From Oceanobacillus bengalensis (lineage in GTDB: Bacteria > Bacillota > Bacilli > Bacillales > Amphibacillaceae), in NCBI RefSeq assembly GCF_003628445.1, contig NZ_RBZO01000009.1:1-64000 (forward strand): a DNA stretch of 64,000 bases. Reading direction: 5' to 3'. Position numbers and translations under genes: made by a program. Numbering within the stretch: the stretch's first letter is position 1; each line of letters opens with the position of its first letter. The notes beneath the pieces are model-generated. The model was given only the letters and a program-made list of their open reading frames with translations. It was not told where the DNA came from and made no database searches. Positions 8,440-18,850 of this stretch are shown here, piece by piece.

Positions 8440-9789
8440 TTATCCATTTTTTTCAAAACGAGCAAGAAAAAATCCATCTGTCCCGAAATCCTGTGGGAAT
8501 AATTGAAATCCGTACGTAGTAATTCCAGAGGCACTCTTAGCTTCATCAGGGAGCTGTTCAAAAAATTTCTCATCCAATTGATAATCTGGATGGTCTTTCA
8601 AAAATTCCTGAACTACTTTTTCATTTTCTGCTATATCTACTGTACACGTACTATATATTAATAAGCCACCTTTTTTCAGGAGAGGTGAAACACTGTGTAA
8701 GATTTCTAACTGAATCTCTGAAAGTCTCTGGATATCCGCTTCTTTTTTATGATATTTAATTTCTGGCTTACCTCTGATTACTCCAAGCCCTGAGCATGGG
8801 GCATCAACTAGAATTCGATCAAAGCTTTCGATGTCATGGAGTTCTGATAAATTCCTTGCATCACCTTGATTTGCATCAATAATCGTTAAGTCCAAGTCAG
8901 AAGCTTTCTTCTTGATTAAATTCACTTTCTTCTGATGAAGATCATAAGCGTATAGTTTACCTTTATCTTCCATTTTCTCAGCGATATGTGTTGCCTTCCC
9001 TCCTGGGGCACTACAGGCATCAAGAACACGCATATTCGGTTCTGCATGAAGCATTTCGCCAACAAGCATCGAGCTTTGATCTTGAATCGTTACATAACCA
9101 TCCCGAAATAAGTCTGTAGTAAGAATGTTACCTTTTTCAATAATAATTCCTTGTGGTGAAAGATAAGAAGGCTTTACTTCAAATCCAAGTGATTTCAGTT
9201 TTATCATGACCTCTTCTCTTGTTGTTTTGAGAGGCTGTATTCTTATCGATTGCTGTTTCTTCACTAAGTTAGCATTACACATTGCTTTCGTTTTTTCAAA
9301 ACCATATTCATTGATCCATCTTTTAACTAACCATTCTGGGTGACTCGTTTCAATAGAAAGTCTTTTTGCTTGGTCTTTTATGATCCCCGTATCTGGCACA
9401 CCATCACGCTGTACGCTTCGCAGTATTCCATTAACAAATCCAGAAATCCCTTTGTGACCCCTTAATTTTGCTATTTCTACGGATTCATGTATCACCGCAT
9501 GGTCAGGAACTTTGTCCAAATAAACCATTTGATAAATAGACATTCTAAGGAGCATTTTCACCCATGCATCCATTTTTTTCTTTGTTGATACAAAAGCTTC
9601 GATATAAAAATCTAAGGTCATTTTTCTTTGCATTGTTCCATATACGATTTCTGTTAGTAAATTTATATCTTTCGCGGAGATCCGATTAGATTTAATCTCG
9701 TTATCAATTAGCAAATGACTAAATCCTTGGTCTTTCTCAATTCGGATAAGGATGTCTAAAATTGTGTTTCTGAGTTGGTTTGGTTTCAT
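8440..9789 (-). CDS. rsmB: 16S rRNA (cytosine-967-C5)-methyltransferase RsmB
   Basis: This 449-residue protein is RsmB (Sun/Fmu), which methylates C967 of 16S rRNA. The first 140 residues form a NusB-like RNA-binding domain. The SAM-dependent Rossmann domain follows with LDACSAPGGKATHIAE near 255-270, DAPCSGLGVIRGKPE near 325 and STCT near 380; the Cys residues of the last two are the m5C catalytic and release cysteines. It starts 1 bp after the end of fmt, so both are on one transcript, as in many bacteria. Confidence 0.94.
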   Translation of the reverse strand: MKPNQLRNTILDILIRIEKDQGFSHLLIDNEIKSNRISAKDINLLTEIVYGTMQRKMTLDFYIEAFVSTKKKMDAWVKMLLRMSIYQMVYLDKVPDHAVIHESVEIAKLRGHKGISGFVNGILRSVQRDGVPDTGIIKDQAKRLSIETSHPEWLVKRWINEYGFEKTKAMCNANLVKKQQSIRIQPLKTTREEVMIKLKSLGFEVKPSYLSPQGIIIEKGNILTTDLFRDGYVTIQDQSSMLVGEMLHAEPNMRVLDACSAPGGKATHIAEKMEDKGKLYAYDLHQKKVNLIKKKASDLDLTIIDANQGDARNLSELHDIESFDRILVDAPCSGLGVIRGKPEIKYHKKEADIQRLSEIQLEILHSVSPLLKKGGLLIYSTCTVDIAENEKVVQEFLKDHPDYQLDEKFFEQLPDEAKSASGITTYGFQLFPQDFGTDGFFLARFEKNG

Positions 9790-9790
9790 A

Positions 9791-10729
9791 TTATTCTCCT
9801 AGAATGGTTCCTTGTTTTATTCGATCATTGGCTCCTCTGAGATAATCCCCAACTTTCATTCTTTTTTTACCAGCTGGTTGAATCTCAGTAATCTTAATTC
9901 CCCTTTTATCCCCACAAATAACGATAAATCCATCATTCTGAACAAGCGTAATTTCTCCAGGTGTTCCTTGATACACACCTTGTTCGATTTCAGCCCACCA
10001 AATTTTCATTATTTTACCTTCGTACGTTGTAAATGCAACAGGCCATGGATGGAGGCCACGCACATGATTATATATTTCAACATTCCCTTTCGACCAATCA
10101 ATCTTCTCCTGCTCACGTTTAATATTTGCAGCAAAAGTCGCCTTCGCTTCATCCTGTTTCATTGGCGTTAATTCTTCTGCAAATAATTTCGGTAATGTTT
10201 CCATTAGTAGGGTAGCACCAGCACGAGAAAGTTTGTCGTGCATCTTCCCAACATGATCATTTAAATCAATTGGAACCGTAACTTGTGTAAGGATATCACC
10301 AGCGTCTAATTTTTCGACCATATACATAATGGTAATTCCTGTTTCCTTTTTCCCTTGCAAGATTGCAGCATGGATTGGTGCCCCACCCCGCAGTTCAGGT
10401 AAGAGGGATGCATGTACATTCACACAACCATATTCAGGGAATGCCAATAGCTCATTTGGCAATAATTGACCATAAGCAGCAGTTACAATCAAATCTGGAT
10501 CATAAGATAATATTTTCTTATATTCTGCACGCAACTTTTCTGGTTGGAAGACGGGAATTTGATGTTTTTCTGCTTCAACCTTCACTGGCGGAGGTGTTAG
10601 GACTCTTTTCCTGCCTTTTGGACGATCTGGCTGTGTAACAACCAATACTACTTCATAATCTGAAGCTACTAATTCTTGTAAAATAGGCACAGAAAAATCT
10701 GGTGTACCCATAAAAACAACACGTTTCAT
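9791..10729 (-). CDS. fmt: Methionyl-tRNA formyltransferase
   Basis: This 312-residue enzyme formylates initiator Met-tRNA using 10-formyltetrahydrofolate. The N-terminal catalytic domain has [14 protein letters not shown] and [20 protein letters not shown] (about 107-126, with the catalytic Asn and His), then [19 protein letters not shown]. The C-terminal OB-like domain (about 208-312) binds tRNA. Peptide deformylase (def), the functional partner that usually precedes fmt in Bacillus, is absent: priA ends only 75 bp upstream. Deformylase must be encoded elsewhere, since formylation requires it. Confidence 0.95.
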   Translation of the reverse strand: MKRVVFMGTPDFSVPILQELVASDYEVVLVVTQPDRPKGRKRVLTPPPVKVEAEKHQIPVFQPEKLRAEYKKILSYDPDLIVTAAYGQLLPNELLAFPEYGCVNVHASLLPELRGGAPIHAAILQGKKETGITIMYMVEKLDAGDILTQVTVPIDLNDHVGKMHDKLSRAGATLLMETLPKLFAEELTPMKQDEAKATFAANIKREQEKIDWSKGNVEIYNHVRGLHPWPVAFTTYEGKIMKIWWAEIEQGVYQGTPGEITLVQNDGFIVICGDKRGIKITEIQPAGKKRMKVGDYLRGANDRIKQGTILGE

Positions 10730-10804
10730 TATAAAACCTTCTTTCTAGCTACTTTTTATGTATGGAAAAGAACCGTCAAATTGTCGGTCCCTATACCTTT
10801 TACT

Positions 10805-13213
10805 TCACATTAAATGATATGGCTGCATATCGATAGAAATCAATAGATTTTCCTTTCGCATTTCATCAGCAAATTGTTCCTTGATTTTATTTAAATACAT
10901 ACGCAGTTGGGGTTCATTTCTGTATTTTATCATGCATTGATATCGATATCTATCTTTTATACGTGGGATTGGTGAAGGCGTAGGACCTAAAACGACGGTA
11001 GTTTGACTTATTTTATTCATTAATAAACCTACAATTTTCTGCGACGTTTGAATAACTTTGACCTTATTCTCATGAGAAATGGTAATTAGCGCTAAAAAAT
11101 AATATGGCGGATATCGGAATTTTCTCCGCATGGCCATTTCTGTTTTGTAAAAATCACTAAAATTGTAAACACTAGCAAGTTGTATACTATAATGTTCTGG
11201 AGTATACGTCTGTACAATTACTTCTCCAGTTAGTTTATGTCTACCGGCCCTGCCACTCACCTGTGTTAATAATTGAAATGTCTTTTCACTTGACCGGAAA
11301 TCTGGTAAATGTAACATCGAATCTGCTGTTAGTACACCAACTAATGTAACATTCCCAAAGTCTAGACCTTTTGCAATCATTTGTGTTCCTAATAAAATAT
11401 CTGCCTTCTTTTCAGCAAACTGTTTTAGAATTTTTTCATGTGAACCTTTTTTTCTTGTTGTATCAACATCCATACGTATAACCGTAGCCTCTGGAATTAT
11501 TTCGGTTAAGGCTTCTTCTACTTTTTGCGTTCCTGTTCCAAAGTAACGTATCAAGTCACTACTACATTCTGGGCAATTCACTGGTACATTTTCTTCATAT
11601 GAACAATAATGGCATTTTAACCGATTGCTGTTTTTATGATATGTCAATGCAATGTCACAATGCGGACATTCATTCACATGCCCACAATCACGGCACATCA
11701 CGAAGGTAGAATAACCTCGTCGATTTAATAAGAGCACGATCTGTTCATTCTTTTTCAATCGCTCTTTCATGCCTTCTACTAACTTTCTGGAAAACATCGT
11801 ACGATTCCCTACATGCAATTCATTACGCATATCCACAATTTCTACATGTGGCATTGGCATATCGTTTGTTCGTTTACTTAGAGTAGCTAGTGTATACACA
11901 TTTTTCGTGGCGCGAGCATAGGATTCCAATGTCGGTGTCGCACTACCTAATATGACTGGACAATTATAATTTTCCGCGCGGTGAATCGCAACGTCCCTTG
12001 CATGATATTTCGGTTGGTCTTCTTGCTTATACGTTGTTTCATGTTCTTCATCAATAATAATTATTCCAAGATTCTCAAAGGGGGCAAACACTGCCGACCT
12101 TGCTCCAACGACTACTTTCACTTCTTTCTGATGAATACGACGCCATTCATCGTACTTCTCCCCAGCAGAAAGTGCACTATGCATGACCGCAACATTGGAA
12201 CCAAACCTACCTTTGAACCTTCTTACCATCATCGGTGTTAGGGATATCTCGGGTACAAGAACAATGGCTTCTTTTCCTTTATTTATTACTTCTTGTATTG
12301 CTTGAAGGTATACTTCTGTTTTCCCACTACCTGTTACACCATGCAGAAGAAATACCTCATGTTTTTCTTTTTCTATACTTTCCTTAATTGGGTTTAAAGC
12401 TCCTCGTTGTTCATCGGTTAATTCTAACGGATACGTTCGTTCAAATCTGTCATCATTATACGGATTTCTAAAAACCTCTTGCTTATACGTTTCTATTAGC
12501 CCTTTTTCTTCTAATGTCTTAAGCGTACTTGTTGTTGTTTGGAGTATTGTTAGTAACCGCTTCTGCTCAATCGGCTCTTCCTTTTGTATAAAAAAGTCTA
12601 CTAATTGTTTTTGTTTCTTCGCAGCTTTTGAAAGATCAACAAGTGCTTCTTCTAATAAATGGGAATCCTTGGCAGGCTTGACCATTGTTATTTGCTTCTT
12701 CGTAATTTTCGATTTTACAAGATAGTCAATGGTAACATCTCCAGCCTGAATCACTTTCTGCAGCTTGTTATAGCTAATGTTCGATTGTTCGAACGCCTCA
12801 AATGGCACAATATCTCTACCTGCAAATAAATACTCTAACTCCACTGGTAAATCTAAATCCGTCTTTTTCACCAATTCCTTTTTGTAAGTTGATTTTAAGA
12901 CTTGTGGTAGCATTGCTTGAAGTGCAATAATCGACAAACTAAGTGTTTCATTTGCCACCCACTTACCAAGTTCTAGCAACTCCTTAGTCAAAACAGGAGT
13001 TATATCTAAAACATCCACAATTTCTTTCAATTTGTCAAAAGTTGATTCTGATACGAAACCAACTACAAAACCCATGATTTTCCTTGGACCAAAAGGAACA
13101 ATAACGCGCATTCCTGGTTCTAATATATCAATAAATTTATCAGGAATATAATAATCAAATGTCTGGTTTATCGAACTTGCGGGTACATCAACAATGACTT
13201 TTGCTATATTCAC
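10805..13213 (-). CDS. priA: Primosomal protein N' (replication restart helicase PriA)
   Basis: This 802-residue superfamily 2 helicase reloads the replisome at stalled forks. After an N-terminal 3'-end-binding region comes the helicase core with Walker A LLHGVTGSGKTEVYL (near 291-305), DEEH near 388 and GSATPTLES near 423. Paired zinc-binding cysteines follow (CRDCGHVNECPHC, then CHYCSYEENVPVNCPEC). The helicase C-terminal motifs include GTQMIAKGLDF and QVSGRAGR. Its ATG overlaps the coaBC stop by 4 bases. The length is typical for the family. Confidence 0.95.
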   Translation of the reverse strand: MNIAKVIVDVPASSINQTFDYYIPDKFIDILEPGMRVIVPFGPRKIMGFVVGFVSESTFDKLKEIVDVLDITPVLTKELLELGKWVANETLSLSIIALQAMLPQVLKSTYKKELVKKTDLDLPVELEYLFAGRDIVPFEAFEQSNISYNKLQKVIQAGDVTIDYLVKSKITKKQITMVKPAKDSHLLEEALVDLSKAAKKQKQLVDFFIQKEEPIEQKRLLTILQTTTSTLKTLEEKGLIETYKQEVFRNPYNDDRFERTYPLELTDEQRGALNPIKESIEKEKHEVFLLHGVTGSGKTEVYLQAIQEVINKGKEAIVLVPEISLTPMMVRRFKGRFGSNVAVMHSALSAGEKYDEWRRIHQKEVKVVVGARSAVFAPFENLGIIIIDEEHETTYKQEDQPKYHARDVAIHRAENYNCPVILGSATPTLESYARATKNVYTLATLSKRTNDMPMPHVEIVDMRNELHVGNRTMFSRKLVEGMKERLKKNEQIVLLLNRRGYSTFVMCRDCGHVNECPHCDIALTYHKNSNRLKCHYCSYEENVPVNCPECSSDLIRYFGTGTQKVEEALTEIIPEATVIRMDVDTTRKKGSHEKILKQFAEKKADILLGTQMIAKGLDFGNVTLVGVLTADSMLHLPDFRSSEKTFQLLTQVSGRAGRHKLTGEVIVQTYTPEHYSIQLASVYNFSDFYKTEMAMRRKFRYPPYYFLALITISHENKVKVIQTSQKIVGLLMNKISQTTVVLGPTPSPIPRIKDRYRYQCMIKYRNEPQLRMYLNKIKEQFADEMRKENLLISIDMQPYHLM

Positions 13214-14418
13214 TGAGAACCAGCCTTCATATCTTGATCTATCATCTTAAGGATTTTTTCGGCAATCTTGTATTTTGATGCTAATGGAAGTTCTTCTTTC
13301 TCTTCTCTTTTATTCATGTATGTAACGATATTCGTGTCTCCTCCAAATCCCGCTCCTTTGGTAGAAACATCATTTATCACAATAGCATCTAAGTTTTTCT
13401 CTCGTAATTTTTTCATTCCGTATTCGATCGGATTTGTCGTTTCAGCAGCAAAGCCAACGAGAAACTGATGCTCTTTTATTGCACCCAAGGACTTAAGAAT
13501 ATCTTTGGTTCTTTCCATCATAATAGATAAATCACCTGCTTGTTTTTTAACCTTTTGGTCGTAAACAATTTTAGGACGATAGTCTGCAACTGCCGCGGCT
13601 TTTATAACAATATCATTAGATGAAAAATGCTGATGCATTGCCTCGTACATGTCACCGGCAGTTACAACATCAAATCGATTGATTCTTCCATTTGATAATT
13701 GTTGGTTAGAAGGACCTGCAACAAGTGTTACATCTGCACCAAAATCTGCCGCAGCTTCTGCTAGAGCAAACCCCATCTTACCTGTAGAACGGTTCGTGAA
13801 AAAGCGAATTGGATCCACACTTTCTCTTGTAGGTCCAGCAGAAATAAGTACCTTCTTACCAGAAAGGAAATGATTGATTTGCTGATGTTCCTCAATCACT
13901 TGAATAATGGTTTCTGGCTCTTCTAATCTCCCTTTCCCAACATAACCACATGCTAGATAACCTGCACCTGGTTCAATAAACCGATAACCCCATTGTTCTA
14001 ATTGCTTCATATTTTTAATTACTGCTGGATGAGCATACATATGTACATTCATTGCAGGAGCGATGTATACTTCTGCTTCTGTAGCAAGAATTGTCGTCGT
14101 CATCATATCATCAGCGATTCCATTTGCGATTTTCCCAATCGTATTTGCAGTCGCTGGAGCAAGAAGGACAATATCTGCCCAGTCTGCAATATCGATGTGA
14201 GCAATTTTCTCAGGGTCTTTCTCATCAAAAGTATCGATATATACTGGGTTTCTAGATAAAGCTTGAAAGGTTAATGGTGAAACAAATTCCGTCGCACTTT
14301 TAGTCATCATTACTTTAACATTCGCACCTTTTTGCGTTAGTTTACTCGTTAATGCACATGCTTTATAGGCTGCGATTCCTCCAGTTACTCCTAGTAAAAT
14401 TTTCTTTTGATATACCAT
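13210..14418 (-). CDS. coaBC: Bifunctional CoaBC (phosphopantothenoylcysteine decarboxylase / phosphopantothenate-cysteine ligase)
   Basis: This 402-residue fusion catalyses two consecutive coenzyme A steps: ligation of cysteine to 4'-phosphopantothenate and decarboxylation of the product. The N-terminal CoaC flavoprotein domain (about 1-190) begins [14 protein letters not shown] and carries APAMNVHMY and the CGYVGKGRL substrate loop. The C-terminal CoaB domain has [19 protein letters not shown], then AAAVADYRP and the KKQAGDL segment. It overlaps priA by 4 bases. A 99-bp gap with a hairpin separates it from rpoZ. Confidence 0.95.
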   Translation of the reverse strand: MVYQKKILLGVTGGIAAYKACALTSKLTQKGANVKVMMTKSATEFVSPLTFQALSRNPVYIDTFDEKDPEKIAHIDIADWADIVLLAPATANTIGKIANGIADDMMTTTILATEAEVYIAPAMNVHMYAHPAVIKNMKQLEQWGYRFIEPGAGYLACGYVGKGRLEEPETIIQVIEEHQQINHFLSGKKVLISAGPTRESVDPIRFFTNRSTGKMGFALAEAAADFGADVTLVAGPSNQQLSNGRINRFDVVTAGDMYEAMHQHFSSNDIVIKAAAVADYRPKIVYDQKVKKQAGDLSIMMERTKDILKSLGAIKEHQFLVGFAAETTNPIEYGMKKLREKNLDAIVINDVSTKGAGFGGDTNIVTYMNKREEKEELPLASKYKIAEKILKMIDQDMKAGSQ

Positions 14419-14482
14419 TTGTATTCCCCCCTAGGTTCTACTTTATTTATATCATACATAGAGCAATTATTCTTGTTACAAC

Positions 14483-14510
14483 AATGCCCTCGCAAATATG
14501 CGAGGGCATT
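14483..14510 (-). terminator. Hairpin between rpoZ and coaBC
   Basis: AATGCCCTCGCA and TGCGAGGGCATT form a 12-bp perfect stem, 7 bp after the rpoZ stop. On the minus strand it is followed by GTTGT, a poor U-tract. It may therefore be a partial terminator or a processing/stability element between gmk-rpoZ and coaBC. Confidence 0.6.
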
Positions 14511-14517
14511 TATCTGA

Positions 14518-14712
14518 TTATTCTTCTATATACAACTTACCAGCAGTTACTTCCTCAAGTGCCATACCAACATACTTTTTAGACTTTGGTTTGTCAATTT
14601 GTAAATCTTTATTCTCCGTTAAATTTCTTGCACGTCTTGACGACAAAATAACAAGTTTATATTTTGATTCTATTTTCTCTTGTAGTTTGTCGATGGAAGG
14701 TTCTAACATCAT
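14518..14712 (-). CDS. rpoZ: DNA-directed RNA polymerase subunit omega
   Basis: This 64-residue protein is the omega subunit, which helps fold and hold beta-prime in RNA polymerase. It has the family pattern LQEKIESKYKLVILSSRRARNL, then VGMALEEVTAGKLYIE. It starts 2 bp after the gmk stop, the usual gmk-rpoZ arrangement. MM at the start leaves a one-codon ambiguity; the distance to the GGAGG-like site does not decide it. Confidence 0.95.
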   Translation of the reverse strand: MMLEPSIDKLQEKIESKYKLVILSSRRARNLTENKDLQIDKPKSKKYVGMALEEVTAGKLYIEE

Positions 14713-14714
14713 AA

Positions 14715-15631
<917 letters not shown>

Positions 15632-15843
15632 CTTGCTTCCCCCCCAAGCTCTTAAACTTTATGTACGAACAATCTATTCCATCCTTTATTATACAATCTA
15701 TAATATATACCAATTTATTATTATACAATAAATTATAAATGAATGAATAGCATTTTTTCAAATATGTGCAATTCCTAAATCACACAAACTTAGTTCATTA
15801 TAACGCTAAATAGGAAAAATAGAAACTAACAGCAGAAAAAAAT

Positions 15844-15883
15844 AAACCCAAGTAGGACGTCAAAAGCCGTCACACTTAGGTTT
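15844..15883 (-). terminator. Terminator of the calcium ATPase gene
   Basis: An imperfect hairpin (AAACCtAAGT paired with ACTTgGGTTT, inner ACGGC/GTCGT-type pairs) is followed on the minus strand by a run of seven T. It is about 200 bp after the ATPase stop, beyond a repeat remnant. Confidence 0.7.
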
Positions 15884-15954
15884 CTCAATTTATTTTTTTG
15901 CTGTTTCCTAATAGATTGTTGTTAATTAAGTATGGACTAATTAAATCAAAGTCA

Positions 15955-16030
15955 TTTAGTAAAGCTCTCGCTCACCCTAATGTTCGTTATGTGCTAGAAT
16001 CGCTCCGGCAGAATACTCTGCATTAAATAA
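15955..16030 (-). repeat. Truncated remnant of the dispersed structured repeat
   Basis: On the minus strand this reads GTATTCTGCC, then GGAGCGA, and then a stretch with AGCACATA and GCGAGAGCT, matching the closing arm and tail of the copies at 1 and 47591. The opening arm and core are missing; GTGGACTTATTTAAT precedes it. It is a degenerate leftover downstream of the ATPase gene. Confidence 0.6.
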
Positions 16031-16087
16031 GTCCACGATTTGTATCAACTACAAAGAATAAAAAGCAACAAGCATTACGAAAACATC

Positions 16088-18739
16088 TTATTTTTTAAAT
16101 CCAAATAGGACAGTTGGTATGGCACTTAATGCTCCGATAAACAACCAATCTCTAAACGCTAATGCTGTTGTATGGAAAATTGGTTGTAGTGGTGGCCAAT
16201 AAATAACGACAAGTAATAAAAGAAGAGATGATATAACAGCCAACACAAGATACATATTTTCAAATGGATTTCGATCAAACACAGAGTTTTCCGTCCGACA
16301 ATCAAATACATGGATTAACTGAGCCATTACTAATGTTGTAAATGCTACTGTTTGTCCATATACAAGATTATCAGGATTATTTTGATAGGTTACCATAAAC
16401 GCTATTAATGTAACCAAGCCAATTAAGATACCTCGACTTATAATCTTGTATCCTAGTCCTCTACCAAAAACGCCTTCTCTTGGATTTCTTGGTGGACGCT
16501 TCATTACATTATCTTCGGGCTTATCTAACCCCAGCGCCATTGCTGGGAGACCATCCGTAACAAGATTAACCCATAAAATCTGAACTGGTACGAGTGGTAA
16601 CGGTAAGGCAAGGAGCATGGCAAATAACATCACTAAGATTTCCCCTACATTGGATGCTAGCAAGTAACGAATAAATTTCCTTATATTTTCATATATATTC
16701 CGTCCCTCTTTAATGGCGGATTTGATTGTCGCAAAATTATCATCCATTAAAACGAGGGAAGATGCTTCTTTCGTTACATCTGTACCACTAATTCCCATGC
16801 TGATACCAATATCACTTGCTTTAATTGCTGGTGCATCATTTACACCATCTCCTGTCATTGCAACAATATGGCCTTTTTCTTGAAAGGCTTTAACAATTTT
16901 TAGTTTATGTTCAGGTGTTACTCGAGCAAAAACATACGTATCATCTATAACATCTATTAATTCGTCCTGAGACATCTGACTTATCTTTGAACCTTCTAAT
17001 ACCAACCCATTTTCTGGTAAAAGGTTCAAATTTCTTGCGATTGCACGTGCGGTATTTACATGGTCTCCCGTAATCATAACTGTCTTAATCCCTGCTTCTC
17101 TACATTCTGCTATTGCAGATTTCACTTCTTTTCTCGGTGGGTCAATCAATCCAAATAAACCAATAAAAGTAAGATCTTTTTCTAAAAACGCTTCATCAAG
17201 AGACTCATTTTTCTTTAGGGGTCTCATTCCTATTGCAATCGTTCGTAGTGCTTTGTTTGCCATGTCATTTATTTTATTTACAATATTGTTTCTATCTTCC
17301 GTTCGTAACATCGATCTACCTTCATTACCTAGTAAATATGATGTTCGAGGTAATAGTACATCAGGTGCACCCTTTGTAATCAAATAGCGTAAACCATTTT
17401 CATCCTCAATCACAACACTCATTCTCTTCCTATCAGAATCAAACGGAATCTCTTTTATTATATTAAATCTTTCTCCATCCATTTCCTTTAATCCTAATTT
17501 CCTAGCAGCTACCAACAATGCACCGTCCGTTGGGTCACCATCAATCATATGTTTTCCTTTTTTAACAAGTAATGATGCGTTATTGCAAATCATTCCATAT
17601 AAGAGCATTGTTTCTAAATTTTGATAGTCACGGTCAACTTTGTTTTTTTCTAAAAAGAAGTCACCACGTATATCATACCCATCACCAGTAACGTATAAGT
17701 TCCTCCCATTTAGATACATTTCTTTTACTGTCATTTGGTTTTCAGTCATTGTACCTGTTTTATCCGAACAAATAACAGATGCTGTACCTAGTGTTTCAAC
17801 CGCAGAAAGCTTTCTTACAATTGCTTTCTTCTTGATCATACGTTGTACACCGAGTGATAATGCCACTGTTACAATTGCTGGTAAGCCTTCCGGAATAGCC
17901 GCTACCGCTAATGAAACCCCTGCTAGGAACATTTCGTATGTTGGATTTCCTTGCAGTACACCAAGTACAACTACTAATGCTGTCAAAAGTAAGGCAACAA
18001 CAATTAGTATCTTTCCTAGTTCTGCTAACCTTCTTTCTAACGGGGTCATTATTTTCTTCGTATTAGCCATTAAAGAGGCGATTTGACCCATTACGGTATT
18101 CATCCCTGTACCGACAACAATACCAATTCCAGAACCTCTCGTAACTAGCGTTCCCATAAAACCCATATTAACTTGATCTTGTGCTTCTAAGTGCTCCTTT
18201 TGAATCGCGGCCTGATGCTTCATGACAGGTAAGGATTCTCCCGTAAGTGCCGACTCTTCTGTCTCCATACTGTTCGATTTTAAAATACGAATGTCTGCAG
18301 GAATCCTATCTCCACCATTAACTCTTACGATATCACCAACGACGACATCTCTCGATGAGACTTTCTCCCATTTTCCATCCCTTAGTACATTTGCTAATGG
18401 TGCGGATAGTTCTTTCAGTTTGTCTAATGACTTCTCCGCTTTTTGTTCTTGAAAATAACCAATAAATCCATTGACTAGTACAATGACCATAATTGCAATT
18501 GCGTCGATATATTCTCCGAGTAACCCTGCAATTAATGTTGCTGCAAGTAAGACAATTACCATAAAATCTTGAAACTGCGCGAGAAATATTAGCCATCTAG
18601 GTGTATGTTTTCCCGACTCCAACTCGTTTTGACCGTATTGTTTTCTACGTTCGTTAACTTGTTTGTCTGACAATCCTCTTGTTGAAGTTACATGTAACTT
18701 TTGTTCTACTTTTTCTACATCTAATTGATACCACTTCAT
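16088..18739 (-). CDS. P-type calcium-transporting ATPase (YloB-like, P2A/SERCA type)
   Basis: This 883-residue protein is a P2A-type cation ATPase that most likely exports calcium. It shows the actuator TGES (LTGESLPV), the phosphorylation motif CSDKTGTMTENQMT, KGAPDVLL, MITGDHVNTA and TGDGVNDAPAIK. About ten membrane helices are present, including the M4 sequence AAIPEGLPAIV and M6 NLVTDGLPAMALGLD, which carry calcium-site residues of SERCA pumps. A reading from 18769 is longer, but the ATG at 18739 has GGAGG 7 nt upstream and gives MKWYQLDVEKVEQKL. It is divergent from rqcH, as for yloA-yloB in B. subtilis. Ion specificity is inferred from motifs. Confidence 0.9.
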   Translation of the reverse strand: MKWYQLDVEKVEQKLHVTSTRGLSDKQVNERRKQYGQNELESGKHTPRWLIFLAQFQDFMVIVLLAATLIAGLLGEYIDAIAIMVIVLVNGFIGYFQEQKAEKSLDKLKELSAPLANVLRDGKWEKVSSRDVVVGDIVRVNGGDRIPADIRILKSNSMETEESALTGESLPVMKHQAAIQKEHLEAQDQVNMGFMGTLVTRGSGIGIVVGTGMNTVMGQIASLMANTKKIMTPLERRLAELGKILIVVALLLTALVVVLGVLQGNPTYEMFLAGVSLAVAAIPEGLPAIVTVALSLGVQRMIKKKAIVRKLSAVETLGTASVICSDKTGTMTENQMTVKEMYLNGRNLYVTGDGYDIRGDFFLEKNKVDRDYQNLETMLLYGMICNNASLLVKKGKHMIDGDPTDGALLVAARKLGLKEMDGERFNIIKEIPFDSDRKRMSVVIEDENGLRYLITKGAPDVLLPRTSYLLGNEGRSMLRTEDRNNIVNKINDMANKALRTIAIGMRPLKKNESLDEAFLEKDLTFIGLFGLIDPPRKEVKSAIAECREAGIKTVMITGDHVNTARAIARNLNLLPENGLVLEGSKISQMSQDELIDVIDDTYVFARVTPEHKLKIVKAFQEKGHIVAMTGDGVNDAPAIKASDIGISMGISGTDVTKEASSLVLMDDNFATIKSAIKEGRNIYENIRKFIRYLLASNVGEILVMLFAMLLALPLPLVPVQILWVNLVTDGLPAMALGLDKPEDNVMKRPPRNPREGVFGRGLGYKIISRGILIGLVTLIAFMVTYQNNPDNLVYGQTVAFTTLVMAQLIHVFDCRTENSVFDRNPFENMYLVLAVISSLLLLLVVIYWPPLQPIFHTTALAFRDWLFIGALSAIPTVLFGFKK

Positions 18740-18821
18740 CTGCATTCCTCCGGGATATAGATAATACAAAGCCTTAAATGTGTTCCTTTATTTGATATCT
18801 ATGCATACTTGTCCTAAAAAA

Positions 18822-18830
18822 TGCTATAAT
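18822..18830 (+). promoter_or_regulatory. Extended -10 promoter element for rqcH
   Basis: TGCTATAAT is a perfect extended -10 about 20 bp before the rqcH start. I see no good -35, which extended -10 promoters can do without. Confidence 0.5.
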
Positions 18831-18850
18831 TACTCTCGAGAGGTGATTAC

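Larger units (their letters stand above)
15632..16087. other. Gene-free region between remA and the calcium ATPase gene
   Basis: No gene is visible; yloC, which sits here in B. subtilis (about 290 codons), would not fit. The region holds the remA leader, the ATPase terminator (15844-15883) and a repeat remnant (about 15955-16030). An A/T-rich stretch near 15680-15730 contains TATAAT-like sequence that may serve the remA-gmk-rpoZ transcript. Confidence 0.6.
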
